Positions 41,143 to 50,347 of a stretch of DNA of 64,000 nt are shown here, in pieces; position 1 is the first letter of the stretch, and every line of letters begins with the position of its first letter. The stretch is taken from NCBI RefSeq assembly GCF_008086345.1, contig NZ_CP043006.1:990032-1054031 (forward strand), in the 5' to 3' direction. The position numbers were made by a program, and so were the translations under genes. This DNA comes from Chitinophaga sp. XS-30 (lineage in GTDB: Bacteria; Bacteroidota; Bacteroidia; Chitinophagales; Chitinophagaceae). The notes under the pieces were generated by a model that saw only the letters and a program-made list of their open reading frames with translations, did not search any database and was not told where the DNA came from.

Positions 41143-41898
41143 AACTATAGATTTAATTTTCTTTTTAAAAAGAAGAAAAAGCCCACTACTATTAGGGGTG
41201 TGAATATGGGGGTAACTCAGATTCACAACCATATACAAATGTACTTGTTATAATTATTCCTGCCGCTATCCACAGGAAATTAACAAGCCTTTTTCGCGCT
41301 GCTGCTGACTTTGGCATGTTTTATCCACAGTGTGGACAGTGGGGGGACTGAACAACTTTCTGCCGCCCGGAGTATTAAGAAAATGTTAAGAGAGGGAGGT
41401 TATCCACGGTGTCGAATGCCGGAACTGTTCCGGCCGTAAAAACAAATTTAGTTTTACCTCCTTCGGGAAGGCAGTTTACCCACAGAAATCAGGGTTAACC
41501 CCACGGTTGTTAACATAAACTGTGGAAAAAACGACCCGGTTTTCTGAAATTTCTCCGGGGTAGAAAAATACCGGCAACCGCCATTTTAATTCACAAATTC
41601 CTGTGGATTATATAACCGATATCCTTATTTTGTGGATAACCCGCATACAGTTCCACGGATATGCTTGTTCCAAAAACCCGTGTACTTAAAGGCTTTCCCG
41701 GAAAACCGGCGGAGAAATGAATAATGCATCAATAAAAAACAAAATGTGGATAATGTGTGGATCAAATGGGAAAACACTGCCCGGAAAATGTAGCTCAAAT
41801 CCTTTACTGTATTGACTTTCGGGGCTAAAAAACCGATTTTGTAGTTACAACTATTTTATTCTATTTTTGCTACCTCTAAAATTTAGACTATATAATAT
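41143..41898. other. candidate chromosomal replication origin (oriC) with clustered DnaA boxes
   Basis: Within 500 bp of non-coding DNA between divergent nadA and ppiD there are three perfect 9-mer DnaA boxes TTATCCACA: plus strand 41321-41329, minus strand 41631-41639 and 41745-41753. Near matches lie at 41266-41274, 41331-41339 (minus), 41400-41408, 41476-41484, 41521-41529 (minus, TTTTCCACA), 41602-41610 (minus) and 41756-41764 (minus). The left boxes are mainly plus and the right boxes minus. An AT-rich stretch at about 41829-41890 could be the unwinding element. The twin parS-like sites 2-4 kb away support an origin. dnaA itself is not seen. Confidence 0.7.
41838..41869 (+). promoter_or_regulatory. 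ppiD promoter at the edge of the DnaA-box region
   Basis: TTTG (41838-41841) and TATTTTTG (41862-41869) are separated by 20 nt, matching the phylum's -33/-7 form. The transcript would start near 41876, about 23 nt before the ATG. Confidence 0.65.
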
Positions 41899-44016
41899 AT
41901 GTCAGTTATTCAGAAAATCAGGGACAAATATGCCGTTGTCATTATCGTATTGATATGCCTGGCTATTGTGAGCTTTTTGCTGCAGGATGTTTTTTTCGGC
42001 AACAACTCAATGTTCAGTCAACCTACGGAAGTAGGTGAGGTAAATGGAGAAGAGCTGGATTACCGCGAGTACCAGCAACGTATTGAGAGCATGCAGGAAA
42101 GAATGCGCCAGCAGATGCAGGGTGCCAGCCTGGATGACCAGACGCAGCAATATATCCGTGAACAGGCCTGGGACCAGTTCCTTCGTGAAAAGATCATGCA
42201 GGCGCAATATGATGAGCTTGGCATAGCCGTCACCGAAGCGGAGATCACAGACCAGATCTACGGCAAGAACCCTCACCCCCTCGTGCTCCAGTATTTCGCT
42301 GATCCGCAGACCGGGGAGTTCGATCGCAGCGTGTTGCAACGTGTAGCCGAACAGGTTAAGCAGGACCCCACCGGCCAGATGAGCCAGCAGATCCTCGCTT
42401 TCGACCAGATGATCGCTGAATACCAGAGAAATCAGAAATATATCACCCTTGTTCACCAGGGTATCCACTATCCGAAATGGCTGGCAGAAACAGAGCACGC
42501 TGCCAACGCACAAAATGCTGACATCAGCTATGTACAGGTTCCCTACGCTTCCATCCCGGACAGCACCATCAAAGTAACCGATGCAGAACTGAATAAATAT
42601 ATACAGGAAAACAAAGCGCTCTTCCAGGTTGAAGACAATCGCAAAATTGAATATGTGGCCTTCAATGCACTGGCTTCCGCTGCGGATTCCGCACTCGCAT
42701 TCGAAGAATTCGAAAAGCTGAAAGCTGAACTGGATACCACACCCGATGTAGCCGGATTCATCAAACTGAATTCAGAACTGCCTTTCTATGATGGCTATGC
42801 CCCGCGCAATACCATCCAGGTACCTGCCAAAGATTCTATTATTGATCTGCCTGCAGGAAAAATTTACGGCCCTTACCAGGATAACAATCTCCTGGTTTTT
42901 GCAAAAGTACTGGACCGCAAAACACTCCCCGATACCGTAAAGATCCGCGAAATACTGATTGCCATACAGCCGGGTGTTTCTGATTCCCTGGCAAAGAAAA
43001 GAGCAGACAGCCTTGAAGCCGTGATCCGCGGCGGCGGCGATTTTGCTGCACTTGCCTTGCAGTTCTCCGATGATCCCAACAGCAAACAGAACGGTGGTGA
43101 ATACACACTCACCCCCAACGGATATTTTGCCAATGAACTGCAGGCCGTAAAAGACTTTGCTTTCGAAGGCAATTCAGGTGCGCTGAAAGTAGTGAAAATG
43201 CCCATCGGTTACGCCGTTGTAAAGATCACGGAACAGAAGAACTTCGGGCCTGCCCTGAAGATCGCCTACCTCGCCAAGAGAGTGGATGCCAGTCCGGCTA
43301 CGAGCAGTGAAGCCCTGGCCCTGGCCAACGACTTTGCTTCAAAGAACGGTGACTGGAAAACTTTCCAGAAAACGGTGGAAGAAAAGGGGCTTGATAAACG
43401 CCGTCAGGACAATATCGGCCCCATGGACTTTGTACTTCCCGGTCTCGGTAGCGCCCGCGAAATTGTAAGCTGGGCTTATAATGCAGACAAAGGTGATGTG
43501 AGCCCCGTGTTCACTTTGGAAGATAAATTCGTTGTAGCGGTACTGACCGGCGCCCGCGAAGCAGGCACTGCTCCGCTGGATGAAGTTCGTCCGCAGGTAG
43601 AAGCAGAAGTAAGGAAGAACAAAAAGGCAGACCAGATCATCGCGAAAATGAAATCGCCTGAGACCATTGAAGCCGCAGCCAGCGCCACCAACCAGCCCGT
43701 GCTGACCGCAGAGGCCATCAGCTTCGCTTCTCCTTTTATTCCTTCCCTCGGGTTTGAGCCGAGAGTAAGCGGCGCCGCCTTCAACAAGGCCTGGGGCACC
43801 GCCAAATCCACCGCGCCCATCCAGGGCAACAGCGGGGTATATGTACTGAAAGTGAGCAACTATGTACCATCCGGACAACCCGCCCTGGATTATCCGCAAC
43901 AGAGCGCCGCATATGTACAGAACCTCCGCCAGGCTGTAGATAACAGGTTATTCGAAGCGCTGAAAAAGAAAAGCGACATCAAGGATAACCGCGCATCCTT
44001 CTTTACCGCCAACTGA
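41899..44016 (+). CDS. SurA N-terminal/peptidyl-prolyl isomerase protein, PpiD-like
   Basis: The 705-residue protein begins with an uncleaved membrane anchor (VVIIVLICLAIVSFLL, about residues 13-28) and a SurA_N-type helical region (EVNGEELDYREYQQRIESMQERM...). The parvulin-type rotamase domain is near residues 345-450 (IREILIAIQPGVSDSLAKKRADSLEAVI, then FAALALQFSDDPNSKQNGGEYTL). A second helical domain with PpiC-like features follows to the end. PpiD-family proteins assist folding of envelope proteins in the periplasm. The length fits. Next to the origin candidate and transcribed away from it. Confidence 0.85.
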   Translation: MSVIQKIRDKYAVVIIVLICLAIVSFLLQDVFFGNNSMFSQPTEVGEVNGEELDYREYQQRIESMQERMRQQMQGASLDDQTQQYIREQAWDQFLREKIMQAQYDELGIAVTEAEITDQIYGKNPHPLVLQYFADPQTGEFDRSVLQRVAEQVKQDPTGQMSQQILAFDQMIAEYQRNQKYITLVHQGIHYPKWLAETEHAANAQNADISYVQVPYASIPDSTIKVTDAELNKYIQENKALFQVEDNRKIEYVAFNALASAADSALAFEEFEKLKAELDTTPDVAGFIKLNSELPFYDGYAPRNTIQVPAKDSIIDLPAGKIYGPYQDNNLLVFAKVLDRKTLPDTVKIREILIAIQPGVSDSLAKKRADSLEAVIRGGGDFAALALQFSDDPNSKQNGGEYTLTPNGYFANELQAVKDFAFEGNSGALKVVKMPIGYAVVKITEQKNFGPALKIAYLAKRVDASPATSSEALALANDFASKNGDWKTFQKTVEEKGLDKRRQDNIGPMDFVLPGLGSAREIVSWAYNADKGDVSPVFTLEDKFVVAVLTGAREAGTAPLDEVRPQVEAEVRKNKKADQIIAKMKSPETIEAAASATNQPVLTAEAISFASPFIPSLGFEPRVSGAAFNKAWGTAKSTAPIQGNSGVYVLKVSNYVPSGQPALDYPQQSAAYVQNLRQAVDNRLFEALKKKSDIKDNRASFFTAN

Positions 44017-44044
44017 TCTGATATTTATTATAGTTATTATAGTC

Positions 44045-44078
44045 TAAGGGCTGACCATTACATTTTGGTCAGCCCTTA
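44045..44078 (+). terminator. terminator of the ppiD-like gene
   Basis: A perfect 13-bp stem (44045-44057 with 44066-44078) closed by an 8-nt loop; ATTTATT follows. It lies about 30 bp after the ppiD stop. Confidence 0.8.
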
Positions 44079-44210
44079 TTTATTCAGGTACTGATCGTCC
44101 AAGCCATCCTCAAAGTCTTCGTTTTTCCTTTTGGTCAGCCGCTTTGTTGACCCCGTGTCATCCTTAACCCCCGTTGTTCACCGCGCGGCCAAATTCCGTA
44201 ATTTTGCAGT

Positions 44211-44714
44211 ATGGAAGAAATTGTGAATAAAGTAGCGCAAAGCGCACTGACCACCATCGACCTGGAAAAATTCTATCCGCAGGGAGAAACGGCTGTATTT
44301 GATCTGAAGGATCATCTTTTCATGGAATTGATCCTGAAGGAAAAGGAATTTCGTGCCGCCTTGCAGGGGCTGGACTGGGAAGTGTACCGTGGAAAGAACG
44401 TAGCGATCGTGTGTACGGCGGATGCGATCATCCCCATCTGGGCTTATATGCTGGTGGCAGCTTACCTGGAACCGGTGGCTGCTTTTTACGCATTCGGGGA
44501 TGAGGAATTCGTGCACAAAACGCTGTTCCTTAAAAATATCGCCACCATTGATCCGGAACAATACCGGGACGGGCGCGTGGTGATCAAAGGTTGTGGCGAC
44601 AAAACAATTACCGAAGCGGCTTATGTGGAAGTGACCCGCCTGCTCCGCCCTGTGGTGAAAAGCATCATGTACGGTGAACCCTGCTCTACAGTGCCCGTAT
44701 TCAAGAAGAAATAA
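44211..44714 (+). CDS. DUF2480 family protein
   Basis: A 167-residue cytoplasmic protein matching DUF2480 along its whole length: MEEIVNKVAQSALTTIDLEKFYP, FDLKDHLFMELILKEKEFR, VAIVCTADAIIPIWAYML and VVIKGCGDKTITEAAYVE, ending MYGEPCSTVPVFKKK. This family is typical of Bacteroidota and has no established activity. It converges with corA with a 2-bp gap between stops. Confidence 0.88.
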   Translation: MEEIVNKVAQSALTTIDLEKFYPQGETAVFDLKDHLFMELILKEKEFRAALQGLDWEVYRGKNVAIVCTADAIIPIWAYMLVAAYLEPVAAFYAFGDEEFVHKTLFLKNIATIDPEQYRDGRVVIKGCGDKTITEAAYVEVTRLLRPVVKSIMYGEPCSTVPVFKKK

Positions 44715-44716
44715 TT

Positions 44717-45814
44717 TCAGAACCAGCCGCGCTTCCGGAAAATAATGATCATGGCGGAGAAGATGAACAGCATAACCCCCAGCACAATAAAATAGCCGTT
44801 GGGGTTCCTCAGTTCCGGCATCCGTTCGAAGTTCATTCCGTAAATTCCCGTGATCACCGTCAGCGGCGCCAGCAGGGTGGTTACCACCGCCAGTACTTTC
44901 ATCACTTCATTCAGTTTCTGCGACATCTGCGCATGGTAAAGCTCCTGCAGGTTCATCACCATGTCCCGGTAGTTATCAGCAAGATCATTTGCCTGCACAA
45001 TATGATCGTACACATCTTTGAAATATTTGTAAGTGCTTTCGTCGATCAGGCTGCTTTCCGATTTCAGCAGGCCATTGGTGAGCTCCCGCACCGGCGCGAT
45101 TCCCCGTTTGAACAGCAGTATCTCTTTTCTTAAATAGTTGATACGGGCCAGCGTCCGGTTATTCGGCTGCCGGGGAATGATCTCTTCCAGCAGCTCTACC
45201 CGTTCCCCCAGGCTGTCCATGACCATAAAATAATTATCCACGATCTCATCCAGCAAGGCATACAGCAGGTAGTCCGCTCCCGAATTGCGGATCTTGGTGC
45301 CGTTGCTGCGCAGCCGCTCCCGGATCGGATTGAATACATCCCGCCCCGGATCATCCTGGAAAGAGATCACCACATTATTGAGCAGCAAAAGGCTCACCTG
45401 CTCTTGGTCTACCGAAGCGCTTTCCGCGCGGAAGCTCATCATCGGGAGGAGACAAAAAAGAGAATCGCCGATCTCGTCCATTTTCGCGCGCTGCCCTTCG
45501 CTCATGATATCTTCCATCAACAGGTGATGGATATTGAAACCCCGGCATATGGCCTCTACTTCCTGCCTGCGCACACCATCCACATTGATCCATTTTACAC
45601 AATCGCCTTTTGAAAAACGCAGGCAGTCTTCCACCTGTTCCATCACTTCTTCCCGCACCGTTTGGGCATCATATTCGAAAACAGTGACTTTCACATGATC
45701 TACCGGTTTGCGCGAAGTAGCGGCTGTGACCGGGTTAAAGTTCATCAGCCTTTTTTTTCTGACCTTGAATGGATTGATGACATCGGGAATGGGCAGAAGT
45801 CCGCGTTTAGCCAT
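44717..45814 (-). CDS. corA: magnesium/cobalt transporter CorA
   Basis: CorA forms a pentameric channel for Mg2+ and Co2+. The N-terminal cytoplasmic funnel occupies about the first 300 residues. The GMN selectivity motif lies between the two terminal helices (TGIYGMNFERMPELRNPNGYFIV), and the extreme C-terminus is basic (IIIFRKRGWF). Length 365 aa is normal. No magnesium-responsive leader was recognised in the 90-bp gap upstream. Confidence 0.92.
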   Translation of the reverse strand: MAKRGLLPIPDVINPFKVRKKRLMNFNPVTAATSRKPVDHVKVTVFEYDAQTVREEVMEQVEDCLRFSKGDCVKWINVDGVRRQEVEAICRGFNIHHLLMEDIMSEGQRAKMDEIGDSLFCLLPMMSFRAESASVDQEQVSLLLLNNVVISFQDDPGRDVFNPIRERLRSNGTKIRNSGADYLLYALLDEIVDNYFMVMDSLGERVELLEEIIPRQPNNRTLARINYLRKEILLFKRGIAPVRELTNGLLKSESSLIDESTYKYFKDVYDHIVQANDLADNYRDMVMNLQELYHAQMSQKLNEVMKVLAVVTTLLAPLTVITGIYGMNFERMPELRNPNGYFIVLGVMLFIFSAMIIIFRKRGWF

Positions 45815-45904
45815 ACGGGTACAATTTAGATACTGCTAAAATACTTCTTATTAAATTAAGATTGTCGTAACAGCCGGATAACATACGCGGTGTAGCTTCA
45901 TTGC

Positions 45905-47065
45905 ATGCGCACAGGCATTTTATTCCTGGCTGCAATGGCTGCCACACTTTTTTCCGTTATTTCCGGCCAGCGGGCCCGTCACCTTTCTCCACAGGCCAGG
46001 CATACCTGGAGCTGGTATCAGCTGCAGCTCCGGCAGCTGGAGAAAGAAGCCGGCTTTCTGCTGGAATCCGTACAGCAACAAGATAGCGACCCCGAGATCC
46101 AACAGCAGTTCCTGGAAACAAGACGGGTGTATAAACGGCTGGAGTTGCTGCTGGAATATTTTCAGCCAGCTGCTGCGGCAATGCTGAATGATCCGCAACG
46201 CAGTTCCGGTTTGGGCGCATTGGAAACCAAGTTGTTCCCGTTTATCCGGGAGAAAGATACCGGGGGCATCCGGGCGGTTTCGGAAAAAATGTTATCCGGT
46301 ATCCGCGCTTTGAGGGCGGAGGCGGATTCTCTGTCTGTCGGCGACGCACAGCTTTTTGATGCCATGCGGCAGGAGATCGTGAGGATACTGGCTTTCGGGA
46401 TCAGTGGCGCCGATTCTCCGCTGGCGCAGGAAAGTATGCTGGAAACGCGATCTGCGCTCAACGGGATAAAGGCCGTTTGGCTTTTTTATCAGGAAAAACT
46501 GGAAAAACGCAATCCGGAACTGGTGGAGCATACCCTGGAGCTTTTCGCCGGCGCCCGCCGGATGCTGGATACCGCCACCGGTTTTGATACATTTTCCCGG
46601 GCGGAGTTTATCAATGATTACCTGAATCCCTTGTCCGTCAGGATCAAGCTGGCCCGCGAAGCCCTGAAGATACCCTACGCCGATTCCGTTGCCTTTCTTG
46701 ACCCCGCCGCTTCGCACGTATTCGCCAGGGGCGCCTTTCCTTTTTCAGCGGAAGAAGAGGCCGCTACCAGGATGGAAAGCCGTTTCGACCGGTTCATGCG
46801 CGGAAATGGGGAGCAGCTGGACCGGAAGGAGATACGGGGCTTCAATCTGTTCATGGGGAAGGCAAAATGCGGCACCTGTCATATAGCCCCGCTGTTCAAC
46901 GGGCAGGACCCTTTGTCCGGAAATGACACGCATAATGCTACCGCTGTCATCCTTCGCAATTACCGGGACACTATTTCCGGCATGCATTATTCCCGGCAGC
47001 TGACATCAGGGGAACAGCAGGATGTGATCGCCTTCGTCAGAAGTCTGCATGATGTGGAAATATAA
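45905..47065 (+). CDS. reduced imelysin/cytochrome c peroxidase-like protein with one haem-binding motif
   Basis: The 386-residue protein has a signal peptide (MRTGILFLAAMAATLFSVISG) and an imelysin-like N-terminal helical part (EIQQQFLETRRVYKRLELLLEYFQPAAAAMLNDP, on to about residue 250). The remainder resembles the C-terminal end of Bacteroidota imelysin-cytochrome c peroxidases (SRFDRFMRGNGEQLDRKEIRGFNLFMGKAKCGTCHIAPLFNG), with a single CxxCH. From memory of the family, full proteins are about 600 residues and contain an earlier CxSCH haem domain that is missing here. The last part (ILRNYRDTISGMHYSR...DVIAFVRSLHDVEI) also looks shortened. It is in frame with no stop, so it may still make a monohaem protein. 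Confidence 0.65.
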   Translation: MRTGILFLAAMAATLFSVISGQRARHLSPQARHTWSWYQLQLRQLEKEAGFLLESVQQQDSDPEIQQQFLETRRVYKRLELLLEYFQPAAAAMLNDPQRSSGLGALETKLFPFIREKDTGGIRAVSEKMLSGIRALRAEADSLSVGDAQLFDAMRQEIVRILAFGISGADSPLAQESMLETRSALNGIKAVWLFYQEKLEKRNPELVEHTLELFAGARRMLDTATGFDTFSRAEFINDYLNPLSVRIKLAREALKIPYADSVAFLDPAASHVFARGAFPFSAEEEAATRMESRFDRFMRGNGEQLDRKEIRGFNLFMGKAKCGTCHIAPLFNGQDPLSGNDTHNATAVILRNYRDTISGMHYSRQLTSGEQQDVIAFVRSLHDVEI

Positions 47066-47091
47066 CGTTTCGTGAAACGCAGCCCGTATTG

Positions 47092-47634
47092 TCAGGGTGT
47101 TTGAATGATGCATCCGCACCAATGCACAAAAATGAGATGATAGGTTTTCACCAGCCTCCGGATCGTCTTTTCCGAGGATTCGCCAACTTCCAGCAGGCCC
47201 AGCGTTTTCACGATACCGTTTTCCTCCAGGCCGTAATAGCAACCGGAAGGAGTAGACAATGCAAAACCATGTTTTACAAAACCGGATTGTATTTCCCAGG
47301 CAATACTGCCCACTACCTGTGTGCGGAGGATCGCTTTCAGCTCGAAGAGGGGAATGAAAAGATCAGCAGGCCCGATCCGCTGGCGGACGTGTGTGCGGAA
47401 AAATGAACGCTGGCCATCGGCAATTTCTCTGCTGTAATTGATCCGGATGTCTTTGATCTCATCCATTTCTTCTCCCGCGCAACACAGTTTGTCGATATTG
47501 ATAAACTCGGCCTGTCGCCAGTCGTCTCCGGTAAGGGTCAGGGTAAAGTCCGGGTAAACAGGCAAGTTGGTCATGGCAGGGCGTTCATTGGAAACGGTAG
47601 GCAGGGTAAACCAGGTATCCATATTTGAACACAT
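47092..47634 (-). CDS. hypothetical protein, about 180 aa
   Basis: No signal peptide is apparent. The product (MCSNMDTWFTLPTVSNERPAMTNLPVYPDF...) contains a Cys pair in DKLCCAGEEMDEIKDIRINYS and an aromatic C-terminus (YHLIFVHWCGC). I do not recognise a family. Start is uncertain: ATG at 47634 has a GGGGT about 8 nt upstream; ATG at 47622 is the next option. It lies 42 bp beyond the RlpA-like gene's stop... in the same direction, so the two are candidates for one leftward unit only if they share a promoter; this is not shown. It converges with the cytochrome gene. Confidence 0.5.
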   Translation of the reverse strand: MCSNMDTWFTLPTVSNERPAMTNLPVYPDFTLTLTGDDWRQAEFINIDKLCCAGEEMDEIKDIRINYSREIADGQRSFFRTHVRQRIGPADLFIPLFELKAILRTQVVGSIAWEIQSGFVKHGFALSTPSGCYYGLEENGIVKTLGLLEVGESSEKTIRRLVKTYHLIFVHWCGCIIQTP

Positions 47635-47675
47635 CAATTACCCCGAATATATGACGAAAAATTGTTAAACAGCGA

Positions 47676-48032
47676 TCATTTTTTGTACCGGATCTTCACA
47701 TTGACAACACCGGCGTTCAGCATGCCGAGCCTTCCGGCGGCCTTTCTGGAGAGATCTATGATGCGCCCGGCAACGAACGGGCCGCGGTCGTTGATACGCA
47801 CTTTGATGGTGCGGCCATTGGAAAGATTGGTGACCTTCACCTTCGTGCCAAAGGGAATGGTCTTGTGGGCAGCCGTCATCCGGCGTTGCCGGAAGATCTC
47901 GCCGCTGGCCGTTTTCCGGCCCTGGAACTTGTCAGCATAATAGGAAGCCTTGCCATTCTCTGTGATCTTGCGCGCACAGGAGGAAAAGAGGAACAGGGAA
48001 ATGATGGATAGTAAAACGAGGGAATGGTTCAT
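47676..48032 (-). CDS. RlpA-like septal ring lytic transglycosylase family lipoprotein
   Basis: The 118-residue lipoprotein (lipobox Cys19 in LFLFSSC) has a double-psi beta-barrel domain as its whole mature part: GKASYYADKFQGRKTASGEIFRQRRMTAAHKTIPFGTKVKVTNLSNGRTIKVRINDRGPFVAGRIIDLSRKAA... The key residues for the RlpA fold (TASGE, AAH, PFGT, DRGPF, IDLS) are present. It lacks the C-terminal SPOR domain of E. coli RlpA. It may cut denuded glycan strands; enzymatic activity is inferred from the family. Confidence 0.87.
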   Translation of the reverse strand: MNHSLVLLSIISLFLFSSCARKITENGKASYYADKFQGRKTASGEIFRQRRMTAAHKTIPFGTKVKVTNLSNGRTIKVRINDRGPFVAGRIIDLSRKAAGRLGMLNAGVVNVKIRYKK

Positions 48033-48140
48033 CAGTTCATTATAATTTTTACGGATCAGACGGCGTTTTTAATGACGGCATAATAGTTTATAACGGATGT
48101 CACCGAAGGCCGTTTGAAGATTAAAATAATCGTGCCGGCT

Positions 48141-48635
48141 TTACAGCGTCAATTGCATGATGGTATCATTCATAAAATATCCGTTGCCGATGTCAATATC
48201 TTCTTCACCTGTTTTTATGAAACCGAAACGTTCGTAAAAACCGGTAGCTTTATTTTCGCGGTTCACGTTGAGCCATACCTGTTGCATGCCAGCTTCCCCC
48301 GCGATCCGGGATACTTCCTGCAGCAGGGCTTTACCCACCTGTTTCCCCTGCATGGAAGGGAGAACATATATCTTGTGCAGCTTGGATACGGGCTGATGGT
48401 GATAGTTCAGTTCATACGCGGCAAATCCGCCGGGCATTCCGCTCCATTCCGCCAGCAGGAAAACATGGCCGCTGCGCATTTGCTGCAGAAGGGCGTTTTC
48501 ATGATACATCATGTGCAGCATATACCGGATCTGTTCGGGGGAGAGAATATCCCGGAATGTATCCGGCCAGGTATCATACGCAATTTGTTGAATGACCGGT
48601 ATCTGTTCTTCCCCGGCCCTTGCGATCGTTAACAT
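48141..48635 (-). CDS. GNAT family N-acetyltransferase
   Basis: A 164-residue acetyltransferase: a PDTFRDILSPEQIRYMLHMMY helix region, the acetyl-CoA binding core KLHKIYVLPSMQGKQVGKALLQEVSRIAGEAG (V-x-P-x-x-Q/R-G-x-G-x-A/G motif, here with QGKQVGKAL), and VWLNVNRENKATGFYERFGF near the end. The substrate cannot be predicted. It is transcribed leftward and diverges from the lipase gene, with about 60 bp between the starts. Confidence 0.85.
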   Translation of the reverse strand: MLTIARAGEEQIPVIQQIAYDTWPDTFRDILSPEQIRYMLHMMYHENALLQQMRSGHVFLLAEWSGMPGGFAAYELNYHHQPVSKLHKIYVLPSMQGKQVGKALLQEVSRIAGEAGMQQVWLNVNRENKATGFYERFGFIKTGEEDIDIGNGYFMNDTIMQLTL

Positions 48636-48696
48636 GCCTGCAATTTACAGCTTATCAACATTGGCGCATCTTTTTTGTTATTTTACAAAAAAACAT

Positions 48697-49767
48697 ATGC
48701 GCAGAACGCTATGCGGATTACTGGTATGCCTGTATTTCCCGCTGCAGGCTCAACACCTCCGGCCAGGATTCGATGCAAATGAATATGCGGAACTGTTGCA
48801 GCTGCCCGAGCGGGGAGACAGCACCGTGATGCAAAAACACCCTGATAAATATACCCTGCTATACACCAGCCCGGAAGTGGGCTTTTATAACCGCTGGCTG
48901 CTCTGGAAACGGCAGGACGGAGTGGGAATAGTGCAGATACGCGGCACGATCGGGAAAACGGAGAGCTGGCTGGCTAATTTTTATGCTGCCATGATACCGG
49001 CAAAAGGTTCGCTGCAGCTGACGGACAGCAGCCGTTTCGATTACCAGCTGGCAGCGGATACCGTCGCGGCGTATGTACATGTGGGCTGGACGATGGCGCT
49101 GGGCTTCATGGCCCCGGATATCGTCAGGCATATCAGGGCACTGTATGCAGAAGGCGTAAGGGAGTTTATTATCACCGGGCACAGCCAGGGTGGCGCCATC
49201 GCATTCCTCACACGGTCTTACCTGGAATACCTGCCCGGCATGCCGGATGATATCGTGTACAAAGCCTATTGCAGCGCCGCGCCCAAGCCGGGCAATTTAT
49301 ACTATGCCTACGATTTTGATCTCATTACCCGCAATGGCTGGGGATATCGTGTGGTGAACAGTGCGGACTGGGTGCCGGAGACGCCGCTTTCGCTTCAGAC
49401 GGTCAATGATTTTAATGCCGTGAACCCTTTTATCAATCTGAAAAACGGGCTTAAGAAACAGAAGTTCTTTGTGCGCCTGTACGGCAATATGGTGTATAAC
49501 AAAATGACCCGGGCAACGAACCGTTCGGTACGCCGTTTCCGCAAATATCTTGGCAACACGGTGTATAAACTCTCTGCCAAAGGCCTGCCGCAGCTGAAAC
49601 AGCCGGAGTATGCGCACAGCAATAATTACATGACCGCGGGAGCGCCGGTGATACTGATGGCGGATGAAGCGTACCACAGCAAATTCCCGTTCGACGGGCA
49701 GAACGTTTTCGTACATCATATGCCGGCGAAATATCTCTACCTGCTTAAGCAGTACTATCCGGATTAG
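48697..49767 (+). CDS. lipase class 3 family protein, secreted
   Basis: Start at 48697 (MRRTLCGLLVCLYFPLQAQ) gives a signal peptide; the longer frame adds only an improbable N-terminal extension. The nucleophile elbow is ITGHSQGGAIAF (Ser163), typical of lipase class 3 alpha/beta hydrolases. GFYNRWLLWKRQDGVGIVQIRGTIGKTESWLANF earlier matches the family region around the oxyanion strand. The His toward the C-terminus (for example in VHHMPAKYLYL) is a candidate triad member. The gene overlaps the convergent next gene by 4 bp. Confidence 0.85.
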   Translation: MRRTLCGLLVCLYFPLQAQHLRPGFDANEYAELLQLPERGDSTVMQKHPDKYTLLYTSPEVGFYNRWLLWKRQDGVGIVQIRGTIGKTESWLANFYAAMIPAKGSLQLTDSSRFDYQLAADTVAAYVHVGWTMALGFMAPDIVRHIRALYAEGVREFIITGHSQGGAIAFLTRSYLEYLPGMPDDIVYKAYCSAAPKPGNLYYAYDFDLITRNGWGYRVVNSADWVPETPLSLQTVNDFNAVNPFINLKNGLKKQKFFVRLYGNMVYNKMTRATNRSVRRFRKYLGNTVYKLSAKGLPQLKQPEYAHSNNYMTAGAPVILMADEAYHSKFPFDGQNVFVHHMPAKYLYLLKQYYPD

Positions 49768-50318
49768 CTGTTCAGCCGCTGGAACAAACCTTCATAGTCT
49801 TTCACGAAACCTTCATCGTCTACAATGATCTCCGCCTTGAAATCTTTCGCAACGCCTTCGTAGCGGTATTTATTTGCCGAAAGCCGGGTGTACCACTGTT
49901 TCACGGGCTTGATCTCGCCTTTGAAGATATTGATGTAAAGCACATCTATTTCCTGGCGGTCGTTCAGTGTTTCGGCGAGGCGCCGGATGGGAAGGGTATT
50001 GGTGAGCGGGGTGAGGGAGATATCTATATCCGTACAGTCATCCCACTCCGGGCGGGCATGGCCGCTCTGGGTCCAGTGTTTGCCCGGTTCCCGCTGCAGG
50101 GATATCCATTGTGTTTCACCGGCTTTTTCGATGGCCATTTCCAGGGAAGTAGCCTGCCAGAGCCGGTCCGTAATGATATCGTAGGTAACGGAGAACGGGG
50201 TGTCTTCCGCAAAACCTACGATGGTGCCATCGATCCGTATATCTGTATCCGTTACTTCCACGTTACAGTATTCCATCATCTGATAGTGTAATGCTTTCCA
50301 AACAATTTGTCTTTTCAT
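49764..50318 (-). CDS. putative glycolipid-binding domain protein
   Basis: A 184-residue cytoplasmic-type protein with the family's hallmark stretch WDDCTDIDISLTPLTNTLPIRRL and the repeated beta-strand layout, including VWKALHYQMMEYCNVEVTDTDIRIDGTIVG and the C-terminal YRYEGVAKDFKAEIIVDDEGFVKDYEGLF. The Pfam name is 'putative glycolipid-binding', but biochemical evidence for the family is limited. The gene follows the neutral metallopeptidase gene by 29 bp on the same strand, so the two may be co-transcribed. Confidence 0.8.
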   Translation of the reverse strand: MKRQIVWKALHYQMMEYCNVEVTDTDIRIDGTIVGFAEDTPFSVTYDIITDRLWQATSLEMAIEKAGETQWISLQREPGKHWTQSGHARPEWDDCTDIDISLTPLTNTLPIRRLAETLNDRQEIDVLYINIFKGEIKPVKQWYTRLSANKYRYEGVAKDFKAEIIVDDEGFVKDYEGLFQRLNS

Positions 50319-50347
50319 GTCAGCCTTATTGGTGGATATGTGATCAT

